Shown here piece after piece: positions 44,592 through 53,602 of a stretch of 64,000 nucleotides of DNA. Origin of the DNA: Devosia lucknowensis (GTDB lineage: Bacteria > Pseudomonadota > Alphaproteobacteria > Rhizobiales > Devosiaceae); the NCBI RefSeq assembly GCF_900177655.1, contig NZ_FXWK01000001.1, positions 372,001 to 436,000 on the forward strand. Direction: 5' to 3'. The translations under genes and the position numbers were made by a program. Within the stretch, counting starts at the first letter, position 1; each line of letters starts with the position of its first letter. The notes beneath the pieces are model-generated. The model ran no database searches, was not told where the DNA came from, and saw only the letters and a list, made by a program, of their open reading frames with translations.

Positions 44592-46174
44592 AGCTCTTCC
44601 GCGCTGCCCTTCTGGCATCCGCGCTGTCCCTGCCGCTCGCAGCGGGCGCCGCTTATGCCGCAACACCCGCCGATGCGCTCGTCATCGCGCAGAACATCGA
44701 CGACATCGTCGCGCTCGATCCGGCGCAGGCCTATGAATTCTCGGCCGGTGAAATCAACGCCAACCTCTACGACAAGCTGGTGCAGTACGACGCCGAGGAC
44801 ACCACTGTCCTCGCGCCGGGCCTCGCCAGCGAATGGACCGCTGATGAAGCGGCCAAGTCGCTCACCTTCACCATGCGCGATGGCGCAACCTTCGCCTCCG
44901 GCAATCCGGTGCGCGCCGAAGACGTGAAGTTTTCGTTCAAGCGCGTCGTGACGCTTGACCTGACCCCGGCATTCATCCTGACCCAGCTCGGCTGGACCCC
45001 GGAAAACATCGACGAGATGGTCACCGTCGACGGCAACACCGTTACCGTGAAGTGGACCGGTGATTTCGCTTCTGCCTTCGTGCTCAACGTGCTGGCAGCG
45101 CGTCCCGGCGCCATCGTCGACGAAGTGCTCGTGATGCAGAACGAAGTCGACGGCGACATGGGCAATGCCTGGCTCAACACCAATTCGGCTGGCTCCGGCC
45201 CCTATGTGCTGACCGACTACCGCCCGGCCGAACTCGTTCGCCTGACCGCCAACGAGACTTACTGGAACGGTGCGCCGGCGATGAAGCAGGTGCTGATCCG
45301 CCATGTCGCGGAAGCCGCCACCCAGCAGCTGCTGTTGACCTCGGGCGACGTGGACCTCGCCAAGAACCTAACGCCCGACCAGATTTCGGGCCTCGGCGAT
45401 GGCGTCAAGGTCGAGACCTATCCGCAAGCCGCGGTGCACTTCCTCTCGTTCAACCAGAAGACTGAAAGCCTGACCCCGCCGGCCGTCTGGGAAGCCGCGC
45501 GCTACCTCGTCGACTATGACGGGATGACCGAGACTTTCCTCAAGGGCCAGATGGAAAAGCACCAGGCCTTCTGGCCCAAGGGTTTCCCCGGCTCCTACGA
45601 CGAGACCCCGTTCACCTATGATGTTGAAAAGGCCAAGCAGATCCTGGCCGATGCCGGCGTCGAGACGCCGATCAACGTCACGCTCGACGTGATCAATTCG
45701 GCTCCGTTCACCGATATCGCCCAGTCGCTGCAGGCCGGATTCTCCGAAGCCGGCATCAACTTCGAAATCCTGCCCGGTACCGGCGCCCAGGTCATCACGA
45801 AGTATCGCGAACGCACGCACCAGGCCATGTTGCTCTATTGGGGTCCGGACTTCATGGATCCGCATTCCAACGCCAAGGCCTTCGCCTACAATTCCAACAA
45901 TGCGGACGACAACTACACCGCCACCACCACCTGGCGGAATGCGTGGGCCGTGCCGCAGGAAATGAACGACGAAGTCAATGCTGCGCTGGCCGAAGCCGAC
46001 CAGACCGTCCGCAATGAGATGTATGTCGACCTGCAGAAGAAGGTTCAGGCCGAAAGCCCGATCGTCATCATGTTCCAGGCCGCGCTGCAGATCGCCATGG
46101 CCGATAATGTCGAAGGCTACGTGAACGGGTCCAACTCGGACTTCGTCTACTACCGCCTGGTCACCAAGAACTAA
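44588..46174 (+). CDS. Peptide-type ABC substrate-binding protein (family 5), 528 aa
   Basis: A Sec signal peptide ends at AYA (about residue 23), with no lipobox. Family 5 blocks are LASEWTADEAAKSLTFTMRDG and ASGNPVRAEDVKFSFKRV. It supplies the DppBCDF-like components encoded divergently. It begins inside the regulator's stop codon (ATGA) with AAAGGAGA upstream. A strong terminator follows, then an M24 peptidase gene, which suggests the ligand is a peptide. Confidence 0.9.
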   Translation: MKLFRAALLASALSLPLAAGAAYAATPADALVIAQNIDDIVALDPAQAYEFSAGEINANLYDKLVQYDAEDTTVLAPGLASEWTADEAAKSLTFTMRDGATFASGNPVRAEDVKFSFKRVVTLDLTPAFILTQLGWTPENIDEMVTVDGNTVTVKWTGDFASAFVLNVLAARPGAIVDEVLVMQNEVDGDMGNAWLNTNSAGSGPYVLTDYRPAELVRLTANETYWNGAPAMKQVLIRHVAEAATQQLLLTSGDVDLAKNLTPDQISGLGDGVKVETYPQAAVHFLSFNQKTESLTPPAVWEAARYLVDYDGMTETFLKGQMEKHQAFWPKGFPGSYDETPFTYDVEKAKQILADAGVETPINVTLDVINSAPFTDIAQSLQAGFSEAGINFEILPGTGAQVITKYRERTHQAMLLYWGPDFMDPHSNAKAFAYNSNNADDNYTATTTWRNAWAVPQEMNDEVNAALAEADQTVRNEMYVDLQKKVQAESPIVIMFQAALQIAMADNVEGYVNGSNSDFVYYRLVTKN

Positions 46175-46187
46175 GACATGCCTGATG

Positions 46188-46216
46188 CGGCGGCCCTGCA
46201 CCGGGCCGCCGTTTTT
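46188..46216 (+). terminator. Intrinsic terminator or attenuator after the binding-protein gene
   Basis: CGGCGGCCC pairs with GGGCCGCCG over 9 bp with a 6-nt loop and five T follow. It sits 19 nt before the peptidase start codon, so it would strongly lower peptidase expression relative to the binding protein. Confidence 0.85.
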
Positions 46217-46234
46217 CTTTTTCGAGGAAAGCCA

Positions 46235-47332
46235 ATGAATCCGATCCTGACCGCGCGCATGGAAAAGCTGCGGGCCCGCATGGCCGAGACTGCAACCGAT
46301 CTGGTGGTCATCGGCCCCTCGAGCCATATGCGCTATCTCGCCGATCTGTCGCCGCACGGGGACGAGCGGCCCGTGCTGCTGATGATCAGCAAGGACTATG
46401 CGGGCTTCCTGATGCCCGTGCTCAATGTGGATAGCTCACGCCAGCATACCGATCTGCCATTCTTTCCATGGGCCGACGCCGACGGTCCCGACGCAGCGCT
46501 GCGGCAGCTGCTCGATGCGACCGGCGTGTCTCCTGTCAGCCCTTCGATCGTCCTCGATGAAACGATGCGGGCCGACTTCGCGCTGCTCGTTCTCGACGCC
46601 TTGCCCGGCGCCAAGCGCCGCTTCACCGGCGACACCGTGAGCTATCTGCGATCCCGGAAGGACGCCGCCGAATATGACCTGCTCAAGGCGTCGCACCTGC
46701 TCAACGACGGCGCTATGGCTGCGGGCTTCGCCGCGCTCAGAGCCGGTATCACCGAGCTCGAAGTGGCCGAAGTGATCGGCAATTTCTATAAGGCCAATGG
46801 CGCGACAACCCAATTCATCTCGGTCTGCTTCGGGCCCAATGGTGCGTTCCCGCATCACCACACCGGTCATACACAGCTCAAAGACGGCGACGCCGTGCTG
46901 ATCGACATTGGCGGTCGCATCGGCGGCTATCCGTCTGACATGACCCGCGTCGGCTATTTCGGCAGCAAGCCCGAAGGGTTCGACGAGATCCATTCGGTCC
47001 TCGACCGCGCGGTGGAAGCGGCCATCAAGGCTTCCGTGGCTGGCGCCGTCGCCAGCGAGGTCGACAGGGCGGCGCGCGATATCATCACAGACGCGGGCTA
47101 TGGCGATTATTTCCTTCATCGCACCGGGCATGGCCTTGGCATCGATGTGCACGAGGCGCCCTACATCACGAGCACCAGCCAAACCGTGCTCGAAGAAGGC
47201 ATGGTCTTTTCCATCGAGCCGGGCATCTACCTGCCGGGACGTTTCGGCCAGCGGCTCGAGGAAATCGTCATCATCCGCAACGGGAAGGCAGAAGTCTTCT
47301 CGGAAATGCCCCGCGCCGCCGTCGCCCGATAA
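46235..47332 (+). CDS. M24-family metallopeptidase, Xaa-Pro peptidase type, 365 aa
   Basis: Creatinase N-terminal domain (to about residue 130) then the pita-bread catalytic domain. Metal ligands fall in LIDIGGRIGGYPSDMTRVG (two Asp), HRTGHGLGIDVHE (His), FSIEPGIYLPG and RLEEIVII (two Glu). Such enzymes cleave Xaa-Pro bonds in the cytosol. Next to a peptide importer it should hydrolyse imported peptides, and proline could then pass to PutA encoded 7 kb away. The ATG at 46235 has GAGGAAA upstream. Confidence 0.9.
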   Translation: MNPILTARMEKLRARMAETATDLVVIGPSSHMRYLADLSPHGDERPVLLMISKDYAGFLMPVLNVDSSRQHTDLPFFPWADADGPDAALRQLLDATGVSPVSPSIVLDETMRADFALLVLDALPGAKRRFTGDTVSYLRSRKDAAEYDLLKASHLLNDGAMAAGFAALRAGITELEVAEVIGNFYKANGATTQFISVCFGPNGAFPHHHTGHTQLKDGDAVLIDIGGRIGGYPSDMTRVGYFGSKPEGFDEIHSVLDRAVEAAIKASVAGAVASEVDRAARDIITDAGYGDYFLHRTGHGLGIDVHEAPYITSTSQTVLEEGMVFSIEPGIYLPGRFGQRLEEIVIIRNGKAEVFSEMPRAAVAR

Positions 47333-47353
47333 AAGGGTGACATGGTGAAGTCA

Positions 47354-47383
47354 GAGGCCCGCTTCCGAAAGGACGCGGGCCTC
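47354..47383 (+). terminator. Hairpin terminator after the peptidase gene
   Basis: GAGGCCCGC pairs perfectly with GCGGGCCTC (9 bp) around a 12-nt loop, 22 nt after the stop codon. The T run is weak. Confidence 0.6.
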
Positions 47384-47397
47384 ATGTCTTGCAGGGC

Positions 47398-47433
47398 TTG
47401 ACGTTTGTAAACCGAATGGTATTATATGTATAA
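47398..47433 (+). promoter_or_regulatory. Sigma-70-like promoter with dyad for the ArsR operon
   Basis: TTGACG at 47398-47403 and TATTAT at 47420-47425 with a 16-bp spacer form one of the best promoters in the window. The dyad TTATA-TG-TATAA (47422-47433) overlaps the -10 box, where an ArsR dimer could repress its own gene. Confidence 0.65.
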
Positions 47434-47454
47434 GTTAAATAACGGCGGCGGAAC

Positions 47455-47796
47455 ATGCCCGATACCCTCAGCACAACCCTGGCGGCGCTCGCGGATCCGA
47501 CGCGTCGTGCCATTCTCGCCCGACTCAGCATGGGGGAGGCTAGCGTCAACGAACTAGCCGAGCCCTTCGACATGACGCTGGCTGCCGTATCCAAACATAT
47601 CAAGGTCCTGGAAGCGGCGGGTCTGGTGACGCGGGGGCGGCAGGCCCAGTTCCGGCCGTGCAAACTGGATGCCGCGCCGATGGGCGAGGTTGCCACCTAT
47701 ATCGAGACCTATCGCGGCTTCTGGGAGGGGAACCTCGATCGGCTCGGCGACTATCTCAAGACTCTCCAAACGCCTCGATCCGACACGAAAAACTGA
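47455..47796 (+). CDS. ArsR-family transcriptional regulator, 113 aa
   Basis: A winged helix-turn-helix with the family opening LAALADPTRRAILARLSMGEASVNELAEPF and recognition helix MTLAAVSKHIKVLEAAGLV. No metal-binding cysteine pair is present at the usual alpha-3 position, so it is not a classic metal sensor. It is followed 11 nt later by an SRPBCC protein gene, a pairing common in alphaproteobacteria. Confidence 0.88.
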   Translation: MPDTLSTTLAALADPTRRAILARLSMGEASVNELAEPFDMTLAAVSKHIKVLEAAGLVTRGRQAQFRPCKLDAAPMGEVATYIETYRGFWEGNLDRLGDYLKTLQTPRSDTKN

Positions 47797-47807
47797 GGAG
47801 ACCGACG

Positions 47808-48311
47808 ATGAACGATCAGAGCTTTCCGAACCCCTTCAAGACCGAATTGCCCGCCGACGCGCCGTTGATCATCATGTCGCGCACCTTCGATGCGCCCCTC
47901 GCGCTCGTGTGGACAGTGTGGACCGAGGCCGAGCACATGGCCCGGTGGTGGGGACCGCACGACAGCAATCGCGTGGTGCAATTGGACGTGAGGACAGGTG
48001 GCAAGTGGCGCGTGGTTTCGACCATGCCCGATGGGTCGGAGGTCACATTCTTCGGCACTTACCTGGCCGTCGAGCCGAAAGCACTGATCCGCAACACGTT
48101 TGTCGTCGAAGGCATGTTCGAAGAGGATGCACGCTACTACGAGGAGCATCATTTCGAAGAGCGCGATGGCAGGACCCACTATCGCTCGGTCTCGAACTAC
48201 CCCGACTTCGAGATGCGCAACGCCACGGTCGATACCGGCATGGAATGGGGTGCGAATGCCTCGATGGTGAAGTTCGATGCCATTCTCGAGCGGCTCAAGT
48301 CAGGCTCTTGA
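47808..48311 (+). CDS. SRPBCC (AHSA1-like) domain protein, 167 aa
   Basis: A START/Bet v1-like fold of the AHSA1 group: SRTFDAPLALVWTVWTEAEHMARWWGP near the start and a GGKWRVVSTMPDGSEVTFFGTYLAV strand pair. These bind hydrophobic small molecules; the ligand is unknown. GAGGAG overlapping the ArsR stop drives its start, so the two genes form an operon. Confidence 0.85.
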   Translation: MNDQSFPNPFKTELPADAPLIIMSRTFDAPLALVWTVWTEAEHMARWWGPHDSNRVVQLDVRTGGKWRVVSTMPDGSEVTFFGTYLAVEPKALIRNTFVVEGMFEEDARYYEEHHFEERDGRTHYRSVSNYPDFEMRNATVDTGMEWGANASMVKFDAILERLKSGS

Positions 48312-48361
48312 CCTTGCCATATGGCAATCCCGCATGCAGGGGCATCCACAGGAGCCTCTTC

Positions 48362-48712
48362 ATGTACAAGACCCTTGTTGCCGTCGCATTCATATCCCTG
48401 ACCGTGCCAGTTCTGGCACAGGACCATTCTGGCCATGGCGTTGCAGCGTCCGGCGAAAGTGCCGCCACGATCGGCTATCGTGATGCGAACGCGAAGATGC
48501 ATGCCGATATGGACATTGCCTTCACTGGAAATGCCGATGCCGATTTCATCCGTGGGATGATCCCCCATCATCAGGGCGCAATCGACATGGCTCGGGTCGT
48601 CATCGAACACGGAACGGATCCAGAAGTCCGCAAGCTGGCCGAAGACGTGATTGCCGCGCAGGAGGCCGAAATCGCCTGGATGCAAGACTGGCTATCGAAA
48701 AACGGTTACTAG
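48362..48712 (+). CDS. DUF305 periplasmic protein, 116 aa
   Basis: A signal peptide ends at VLAQ (about residue 20). The mature protein has the DUF305 signature MIPHHQGAIDMA near residue 63 and a second metal-ligand-like block, AEDVIAAQEAEIAWMQDWL. DUF305 proteins are four-helix periplasmic proteins, and some (CopM) bind copper. AGGAG precedes the ATG. It may be the third gene of the ArsR operon (50-nt gap). Confidence 0.82.
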   Translation: MYKTLVAVAFISLTVPVLAQDHSGHGVAASGESAATIGYRDANAKMHADMDIAFTGNADADFIRGMIPHHQGAIDMARVVIEHGTDPEVRKLAEDVIAAQEAEIAWMQDWLSKNGY

Positions 48713-48717
48713 CCCAG

Positions 48718-48734
48718 AGACGCCGCCCGCGTCT
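48718..48734. terminator. Small hairpin between convergent DUF305 and LacI genes
   Basis: AGACGC and GCGTCT form a 6-bp stem with a 5-nt loop in the 24-nt gap between two convergent stops. There is no T run, so its role as a terminator is uncertain. Confidence 0.35.
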
Positions 48735-48736
48735 GA

Positions 48737-49762
48737 CTAGCCGCGTTCAGGACGCATCACCGAGTTGCGCACGATCAGTTCGCTGCGCAGAAGCACTTCG
48801 AGCGATTTCGGCTTGTCTCCGGCCAGCAACGTCAACAGCAATTCCATTGCAGCCTCGCCCATCCGGTGGCGAGGCTGTTTCATTGTGGTCAAGGACGGTG
48901 TCAGGAAGCTCGCAAAGGAGATGTCGTCAAAGCCCATGATGGAAAACTGTCTGGGCAGGTCGTAGCGGCGGGCATTGAGGGCGATCATCACCCCCATGGC
49001 GGTCGCATCGTTCACGCAGAAGAAGGCGGTCGGCAACGCGTCTCGGACGAACATCAGCTCTGCAGCCGCGCGCCCGCTCTCCGTCGTGCCCTCGCCGTCG
49101 ATCACCAGCCGCGGATCGACCGCAATTCCGGCGCCGGCAAGGGCCGCCCGGTAACCCTGCTCGCGAAGACGGGCAATCTCGCGGTTCGGCGCGCGGCCAA
49201 CGAAGGCAATGCGCCGATGGCCCTGTGACACCAGATGCTCGGTGGCGACACGCGCGCCTTCAAAGTTGTCCACGCCAACGAAGGGAACATCACTGCCGAT
49301 GACCGGCTCGTTGACTGCAACCATGGGCGGCAGGCGCGCTTCGTCCGGGCTTTGTCCCAAGCCGTAGGGTAGGTGGCCCGTGAACAGGATCAGACCATCC
49401 GCCTGGTTGGAGCTGATGAAACGCAGATAGTCCGTTTCCCGGCTGGGATCGTTCTGCGTATTCCCGATCAGCAACCCGTATCCGCGCTTGCTCGCCTCGG
49501 TTTCGAGGCCGACCAGGATATTGGAGAAATTGGGGTCGCCGACATCCGGGGCGAGAATCAGGATCATGTTGCTGCGGCGCATCCGCAGCGAACGGGCCAT
49601 GGCATTGGTCGTGTAGCCCGTGCGGGCAATGGCATCGGTGACCCGCCTTCGAGTCGCGTCGGCGACCTTTGTCGGCTCGTTGATGGCCCGGCTCACCGTG
49701 GCAATGGAGACGCCGGCCATAGCCGCGACGTCTTCAATAGTGGCCAGCTTATGCTGCTGCAC
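48737..49762 (-). CDS. LacI-family transcriptional regulator, 341 aa
   Basis: N-terminal helix-turn-helix (TIEDVAAMAGVSIATVSRAIN) and hinge (TTNAMARSLRMRRSNMI) precede a sugar-binding-protein-like effector domain (VAVNEPV, GVDNFEGARVATEHLVSQGHRRIAFVG). It is divergent from a ribose-type sugar ABC operon across 207 bp holding two matching operators, so it most likely controls that operon. Confidence 0.92.
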   Translation of the reverse strand: MQQHKLATIEDVAAMAGVSIATVSRAINEPTKVADATRRRVTDAIARTGYTTNAMARSLRMRRSNMILILAPDVGDPNFSNILVGLETEASKRGYGLLIGNTQNDPSRETDYLRFISSNQADGLILFTGHLPYGLGQSPDEARLPPMVAVNEPVIGSDVPFVGVDNFEGARVATEHLVSQGHRRIAFVGRAPNREIARLREQGYRAALAGAGIAVDPRLVIDGEGTTESGRAAAELMFVRDALPTAFFCVNDATAMGVMIALNARRYDLPRQFSIMGFDDISFASFLTPSLTTMKQPRHRMGEAAMELLLTLLAGDKPKSLEVLLRSELIVRNSVMRPERG

Positions 49763-49874
49763 GTGGGTTGCTCCGCCCGACTACCGGCCGTTGAAAGCCG
49801 ATATCCCCTTTGCCCTTAGCAGATGGCTGGTGGTTAGCCAGCGACATCCACAGGCTTCTCCTCATTGCCAACAC

Positions 49875-49909
49875 TGTAAACCTTTACATCATTCATGAAA
49901 ACCTTTACA
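49875..49909. promoter_or_regulatory. Pair of LacI-type operators before the sugar ABC operon
   Basis: Site A, TGTAAA-CC-TTTACA (49875-49888), is a perfect dyad. Site B, TGAAAACCTTTACA (49896-49909), differs in one base. Their centres are 21 bp apart, two helical turns, allowing cooperative binding. They lie 60-95 bp upstream of the ATPase start codon. A half-site-like TTTTACATC recurs upstream of the binding-protein gene near 52520. Confidence 0.75.
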
Positions 49910-49969
49910 TCATCGGTTGAGTGCAGAGTTTCGCGACAAGCGAACCGCGCTTTGGGGGAGGGTTCTGGC

Positions 49970-51511
49970 ATGGTCGAAGCACAGGCGAAGAGTGCGCAGC
50001 CGATTCTTTCGGCCAACCGCATCTCCAAGTCCTTCGGCGAAATTCCGGTGCTCTTCAGCATCGACTACGACATCGCTCCGGGCGAGGTTCACGCCATCAT
50101 TGGCGAGAACGGTGCGGGCAAGTCGACGCTAATCAAGATCCTGTCCGGCATCGAACAGCCCACATCGGGCTCGATCACCTACGATGGCCAGACTGTCGTG
50201 TTGCCGCCCGATGGCAAGGCCGAGTCCATGGGAATCGTCCTGATCCACCAGGAGCTCAACCTGGCCGAACATCTTACCGTGGCTGACAGCATTTTCCTCG
50301 GGCGCGAACTCCGTCGCGGCCCGCTGCTTGATGTGCGCGAGATGCGTCGGCGAGCGGCCGAAGTCATGGAAATGCTCCATGTCCATGTCGACCCCGATGC
50401 CCGTATTTCCAGCCTGTCGGTTGCAGACAAGCAGATGGTGGAAATCGCCAAGGCCATCAGCCGCGACGCCCGGGTTCTGATCATGGATGAGCCGACCGCG
50501 GTTCTGTCGGTAGGCGAAACGCAGACCCTGTTCGAACAGATCAGGCGGCTGACCGCACGCGGCGTCGCGGTGGTTTTCATTTCCCACAAGCTCGACGAAA
50601 TCATGGAGCTGGCCAACCGCGTCACCGTGCTGCGCGACGGCCAGTTGATCGCAACGGTCGGAACGGAGTCGCTGACGCCCGACTCGATCGCCCAGATGAT
50701 GGTTGGTCGCGAGTTGTCCAACCTGTACCCGCCCAAGCACGAACCCGACGTTGATGCGCCAGTGGTGCTCAGCGTTCGGGGGCTTGAGACAAAATCGGTC
50801 GCCAATGTGTCGTTCGATCTGAGGCGAGGCGAAATTCTGGGGTTTGCGGGCCTCATCGGATCGGGTCGCACCGCAGTCGCGGAGGCCGTTGTGGGTCTGA
50901 CGCACAAGACTGGCGGCGAAGTCTCTCTCAACGGTCAGATCGTCAATTTCACGCGTGTCGCCCAATCGGTCGATGCGGGCGTCGCCTATATGACCAAGGA
51001 TCGCAAGGGCAAGGGACTGCTGCTCAATATGGGTTTGCGGCCCAATCTAACGCTGCTCACACTGGCCAAGCACCTGCGCGCCGGCTTTCTCGACACATCG
51101 AGCGAGGATCGGGCCCTCGAGCGCGCGACGCGCCGCTTCGATATCCGCGCGCGTGATGCCTCGGTGGCCGCCGGTCGCCTGTCGGGTGGCAACCAGCAGA
51201 AGCTGATGCTGGGCAAGACCATGGAAAGCGAGCCGGACATCATCATCATGGATGAGCCGACCCGCGGCATCGACGTCGGCACCAAGCAGCAGATCTATCA
51301 CATCATTGCGGCGCTTGCCGCCGAAGGCAAAGCCGTCATCGTCATTTCCTCCGAACTGCAGGAAGTGATTGGCCTCTCGCACCGTGTCGTCGTGATGCGA
51401 TCAGGTCGTATCGCAGGCGTGCTCGAAGGCGCCGAGATTACCGAAGAAGAAATCATGCGGTACGCCGCGGGCATCAAGCAGAGTGGACACGATGAGCGTA
51501 TCAGCGCCTGA
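49970..51511 (+). CDS. Sugar ABC transporter ATP-binding protein, RbsA-like, 513 aa
   Basis: Two fused nucleotide-binding domains. The first has GENGAGKSTLIKILSG and LIMDEPTAVLSV; the second has a GLIGSGRTAVAEA variant Walker A, LSGGNQQKLMLGKTM and IIIMDEPTRGIDVG. This is the monosaccharide (ribose/xylose/galactose) importer type. The ATG at 49970 follows GGGGGAGGG; an in-frame ATG at 49895 would overlap operator B. It overlaps the permease gene by 20 nt. Confidence 0.93.
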   Translation: MVEAQAKSAQPILSANRISKSFGEIPVLFSIDYDIAPGEVHAIIGENGAGKSTLIKILSGIEQPTSGSITYDGQTVVLPPDGKAESMGIVLIHQELNLAEHLTVADSIFLGRELRRGPLLDVREMRRRAAEVMEMLHVHVDPDARISSLSVADKQMVEIAKAISRDARVLIMDEPTAVLSVGETQTLFEQIRRLTARGVAVVFISHKLDEIMELANRVTVLRDGQLIATVGTESLTPDSIAQMMVGRELSNLYPPKHEPDVDAPVVLSVRGLETKSVANVSFDLRRGEILGFAGLIGSGRTAVAEAVVGLTHKTGGEVSLNGQIVNFTRVAQSVDAGVAYMTKDRKGKGLLLNMGLRPNLTLLTLAKHLRAGFLDTSSEDRALERATRRFDIRARDASVAAGRLSGGNQQKLMLGKTMESEPDIIIMDEPTRGIDVGTKQQIYHIIAALAAEGKAVIVISSELQEVIGLSHRVVVMRSGRIAGVLEGAEITEEEIMRYAAGIKQSGHDERISA

Positions 51512-52496
51512 AATTCCGGCCAAGACGAGGACTGGCTTCAAGTGGGACCTCAAGACCGTAGGTCCGCTGGCGGCGTTGGCCCTGCTCGTGCTGCTGGGCA
51601 TCACGCTCAATGAGAATTTCCTCACCTATAACAACATCACCAACGTCCTGGCGCGCTCGAGCTTCATCGGCATCATCGCCATTGGCGCAACGTTCGTTAT
51701 CACCTCGGGCGGGCTCGACCTTTCCGTAGGTTCCATGGCTGCGGTGATCGCCGGTGTCATGATCATGGTGATGAACTGGCTGATCCCGACTTTCGGAATC
51801 GGCTGGGGCGTGATCCTTGCCGGCATGGCCGCCGGCATTCTTCTGGGTGGCGTGGCCGGCGTCGGCAACGGTTTGATGATCACCCGCGGGCGCATAGAGG
51901 CGTTTATCGTGACCCTCGGCACCATGGGCATCTTCCGCTCGCTCGTGACTTTCCTTGCCGATGGCGGCACGTTGTCGCTGAATTTCCAGGTCGCCGACGT
52001 CTATCGTCCAGTCTACTATAACGGCCTTCTGGGCATTCCCTATCCGATCCTGGTCTTCGCCCTCGTGGCCATCGGCGGCGAAATTGTCATGCGCCGGACT
52101 GCTTTCGGTCGCCACTGCGCCGCGATCGGCTCGAACGAGCAGGTCGCACGCTATTCATCGATCAATGTCGATAACGTCCGCCTGATCACCTACATCCTGC
52201 AGGGCATTCTCGTTGCGGTTGCCGTGCTGCTCTACGTGCCCCGCCTCGGATCGGCTTCGAGCACGACAGGGGTGCTGTGGGAGCTGGAGGCCATCGCGGC
52301 AGTGATCATCGGCGGCACCACGTTAAAGGGCGGTTACGGCCGGATCTGGGGCACCGTGGTCGGCGTCATCATTCTCGGTCTCATCGGCAATATTCTGAAC
52401 CTGCAGAGCTTCATCAGCCCGTATCTGAACGGAGCTTTCCAGGGTGTGATCATCATCCTCGCCGTTCTGCTGCAGCGCCCCCGGCGCGCCAGCTAG
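51492..52496 (+). CDS. Sugar ABC transporter permease, RbsC-like, 334 aa
   Basis: An RbsC-type permease with eight to ten helices and conserved blocks SFIGIIAIGATFVITSGGLDLSVGS and FGRHCAAIGSNEQVARYSSINVDNVR (coupling region). ATG 51492 within the ATPase gene is preferred; GTG 51483 is an alternative. A 64-nt gap leads to the binding-protein gene. Confidence 0.93.
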   Translation: MSVSAPEIPAKTRTGFKWDLKTVGPLAALALLVLLGITLNENFLTYNNITNVLARSSFIGIIAIGATFVITSGGLDLSVGSMAAVIAGVMIMVMNWLIPTFGIGWGVILAGMAAGILLGGVAGVGNGLMITRGRIEAFIVTLGTMGIFRSLVTFLADGGTLSLNFQVADVYRPVYYNGLLGIPYPILVFALVAIGGEIVMRRTAFGRHCAAIGSNEQVARYSSINVDNVRLITYILQGILVAVAVLLYVPRLGSASSTTGVLWELEAIAAVIIGGTTLKGGYGRIWGTVVGVIILGLIGNILNLQSFISPYLNGAFQGVIIILAVLLQRPRRAS

Positions 52497-52560
52497 GGAA
52501 GGTTTTGATCGTCAACGAGTTTTACATCGCCCGACAAAGGGCATTTTGGGAGGACTGCAA

Positions 52561-53514
52561 ATGAAATTGGCTAAAACTCTGCTGGCATCGGCGGTGATCG
52601 CCACTGGCCTGGGCGGCGTTGCTCACGCACAGGACGACAAGATCACCATCGGCGTGTCGGTTCCGGCCGCTACCCACGGTTGGACTGGTGGCGTCAACTA
52701 CTTCGCCCAGCAGGCCATCGATCGTCTCAGCGAGACCTATCCGAACGTCGAGTTCGTTTTTGCCTCGTCGCCGGACTCGCCCAAGCAGATCGCCGACATC
52801 GAAGACATGGTCTCCACCCGCGGCATCGACGCCCTCGTCATCCTGCCGGGTGACCCGGATGCGATGACCTCGGCCATCAAGCAGGTCAAGGATGCCGGCA
52901 AGTTCGTGACCGTGGTCGATCGTCAGCTGTCCATCGATGGCGTCGAGAACCTCTACGTCGCCGGTGACAATCCGGGTCTGGGCGTCAACGCTGCCGAATA
53001 CATCAAGTCGGCTCTGCCCGATGGCGGCAACATCGTGATCCTGCGCGGCCTGCCGATCCCGATCGATCAGCAGCGCTTCGACGGCTTCATGGGCGCCATC
53101 GAAGGCTCCAACATCATGGTGCTGGAAAACGAATTCGCCAACTGGAACCGCGATGACGGCTTCCGCGTGATGCAGGACTTCCTGACCCGCTTCCCGGATA
53201 TCAAGGCTGTCTGGACCCAGGACGATGACATCTCGATCGGTGCGATCGAGGCCATCAAGCAGGCTGGCCGCGAAGACGAAATGTTCATCGTCGGCGGCGC
53301 CGGCATGCAGCAGATCATCCAGGCCGTCGCCAATGGCGACAAGCTGACACCGGTTGATGTGAGCTATAGCCCGGCCATGATCGCCACCGCCATCGAACTG
53401 ACGACGTCGCACTTCACCGGCGGCATCCAGGTGGCCGGTCGTTATATCCTCGACTCGACCCTGATCACTCAGGACAATGCCGAGCAGTTCCTGGACGCTG
53501 AAAGCCCGTTCTGA
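52561..53514 (+). CDS. Periplasmic sugar-binding protein, RbsB-like, 317 aa
   Basis: The signal peptide ends at AHAQ (about residue 23). The mature protein is a two-lobed periplasmic-binding type 1 fold (TIGVSVPAATHGWTGGV; RGIDALVILPGDPDAM; VAGDNPGLGVNAAEYI; WTQDDDISIGAIEAI). The ligand pocket sequence does not identify the sugar. GGGAGGA lies upstream of the ATG. It is the last gene of the operon, unusual in coming after the permease, though common for this family in rhizobia. Confidence 0.92.
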   Translation: MKLAKTLLASAVIATGLGGVAHAQDDKITIGVSVPAATHGWTGGVNYFAQQAIDRLSETYPNVEFVFASSPDSPKQIADIEDMVSTRGIDALVILPGDPDAMTSAIKQVKDAGKFVTVVDRQLSIDGVENLYVAGDNPGLGVNAAEYIKSALPDGGNIVILRGLPIPIDQQRFDGFMGAIEGSNIMVLENEFANWNRDDGFRVMQDFLTRFPDIKAVWTQDDDISIGAIEAIKQAGREDEMFIVGGAGMQQIIQAVANGDKLTPVDVSYSPAMIATAIELTTSHFTGGIQVAGRYILDSTLITQDNAEQFLDAESPF

Positions 53515-53530
53515 CCCATCCTCCAAGGGC

Positions 53531-53553
53531 AAACCGCGCCGCTGGCGCGGTTT
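53531..53553 (+). other. Perfect hairpin 1 downstream of the sugar-binding gene
   Basis: AAACCGCGCC and GGCGCGGTTT form a perfect 10-bp stem with loop GCT, 17 nt after the stop codon. No T run follows beyond the stem. It may be a Rho-assisted terminator or an mRNA 3'-end stabiliser. Confidence 0.6.
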
Positions 53554-53602
53554 GTGGACGGGCGCCGTTCGGACCATGCCTGCCGGTACGCGTCACAAGG
53601 GG

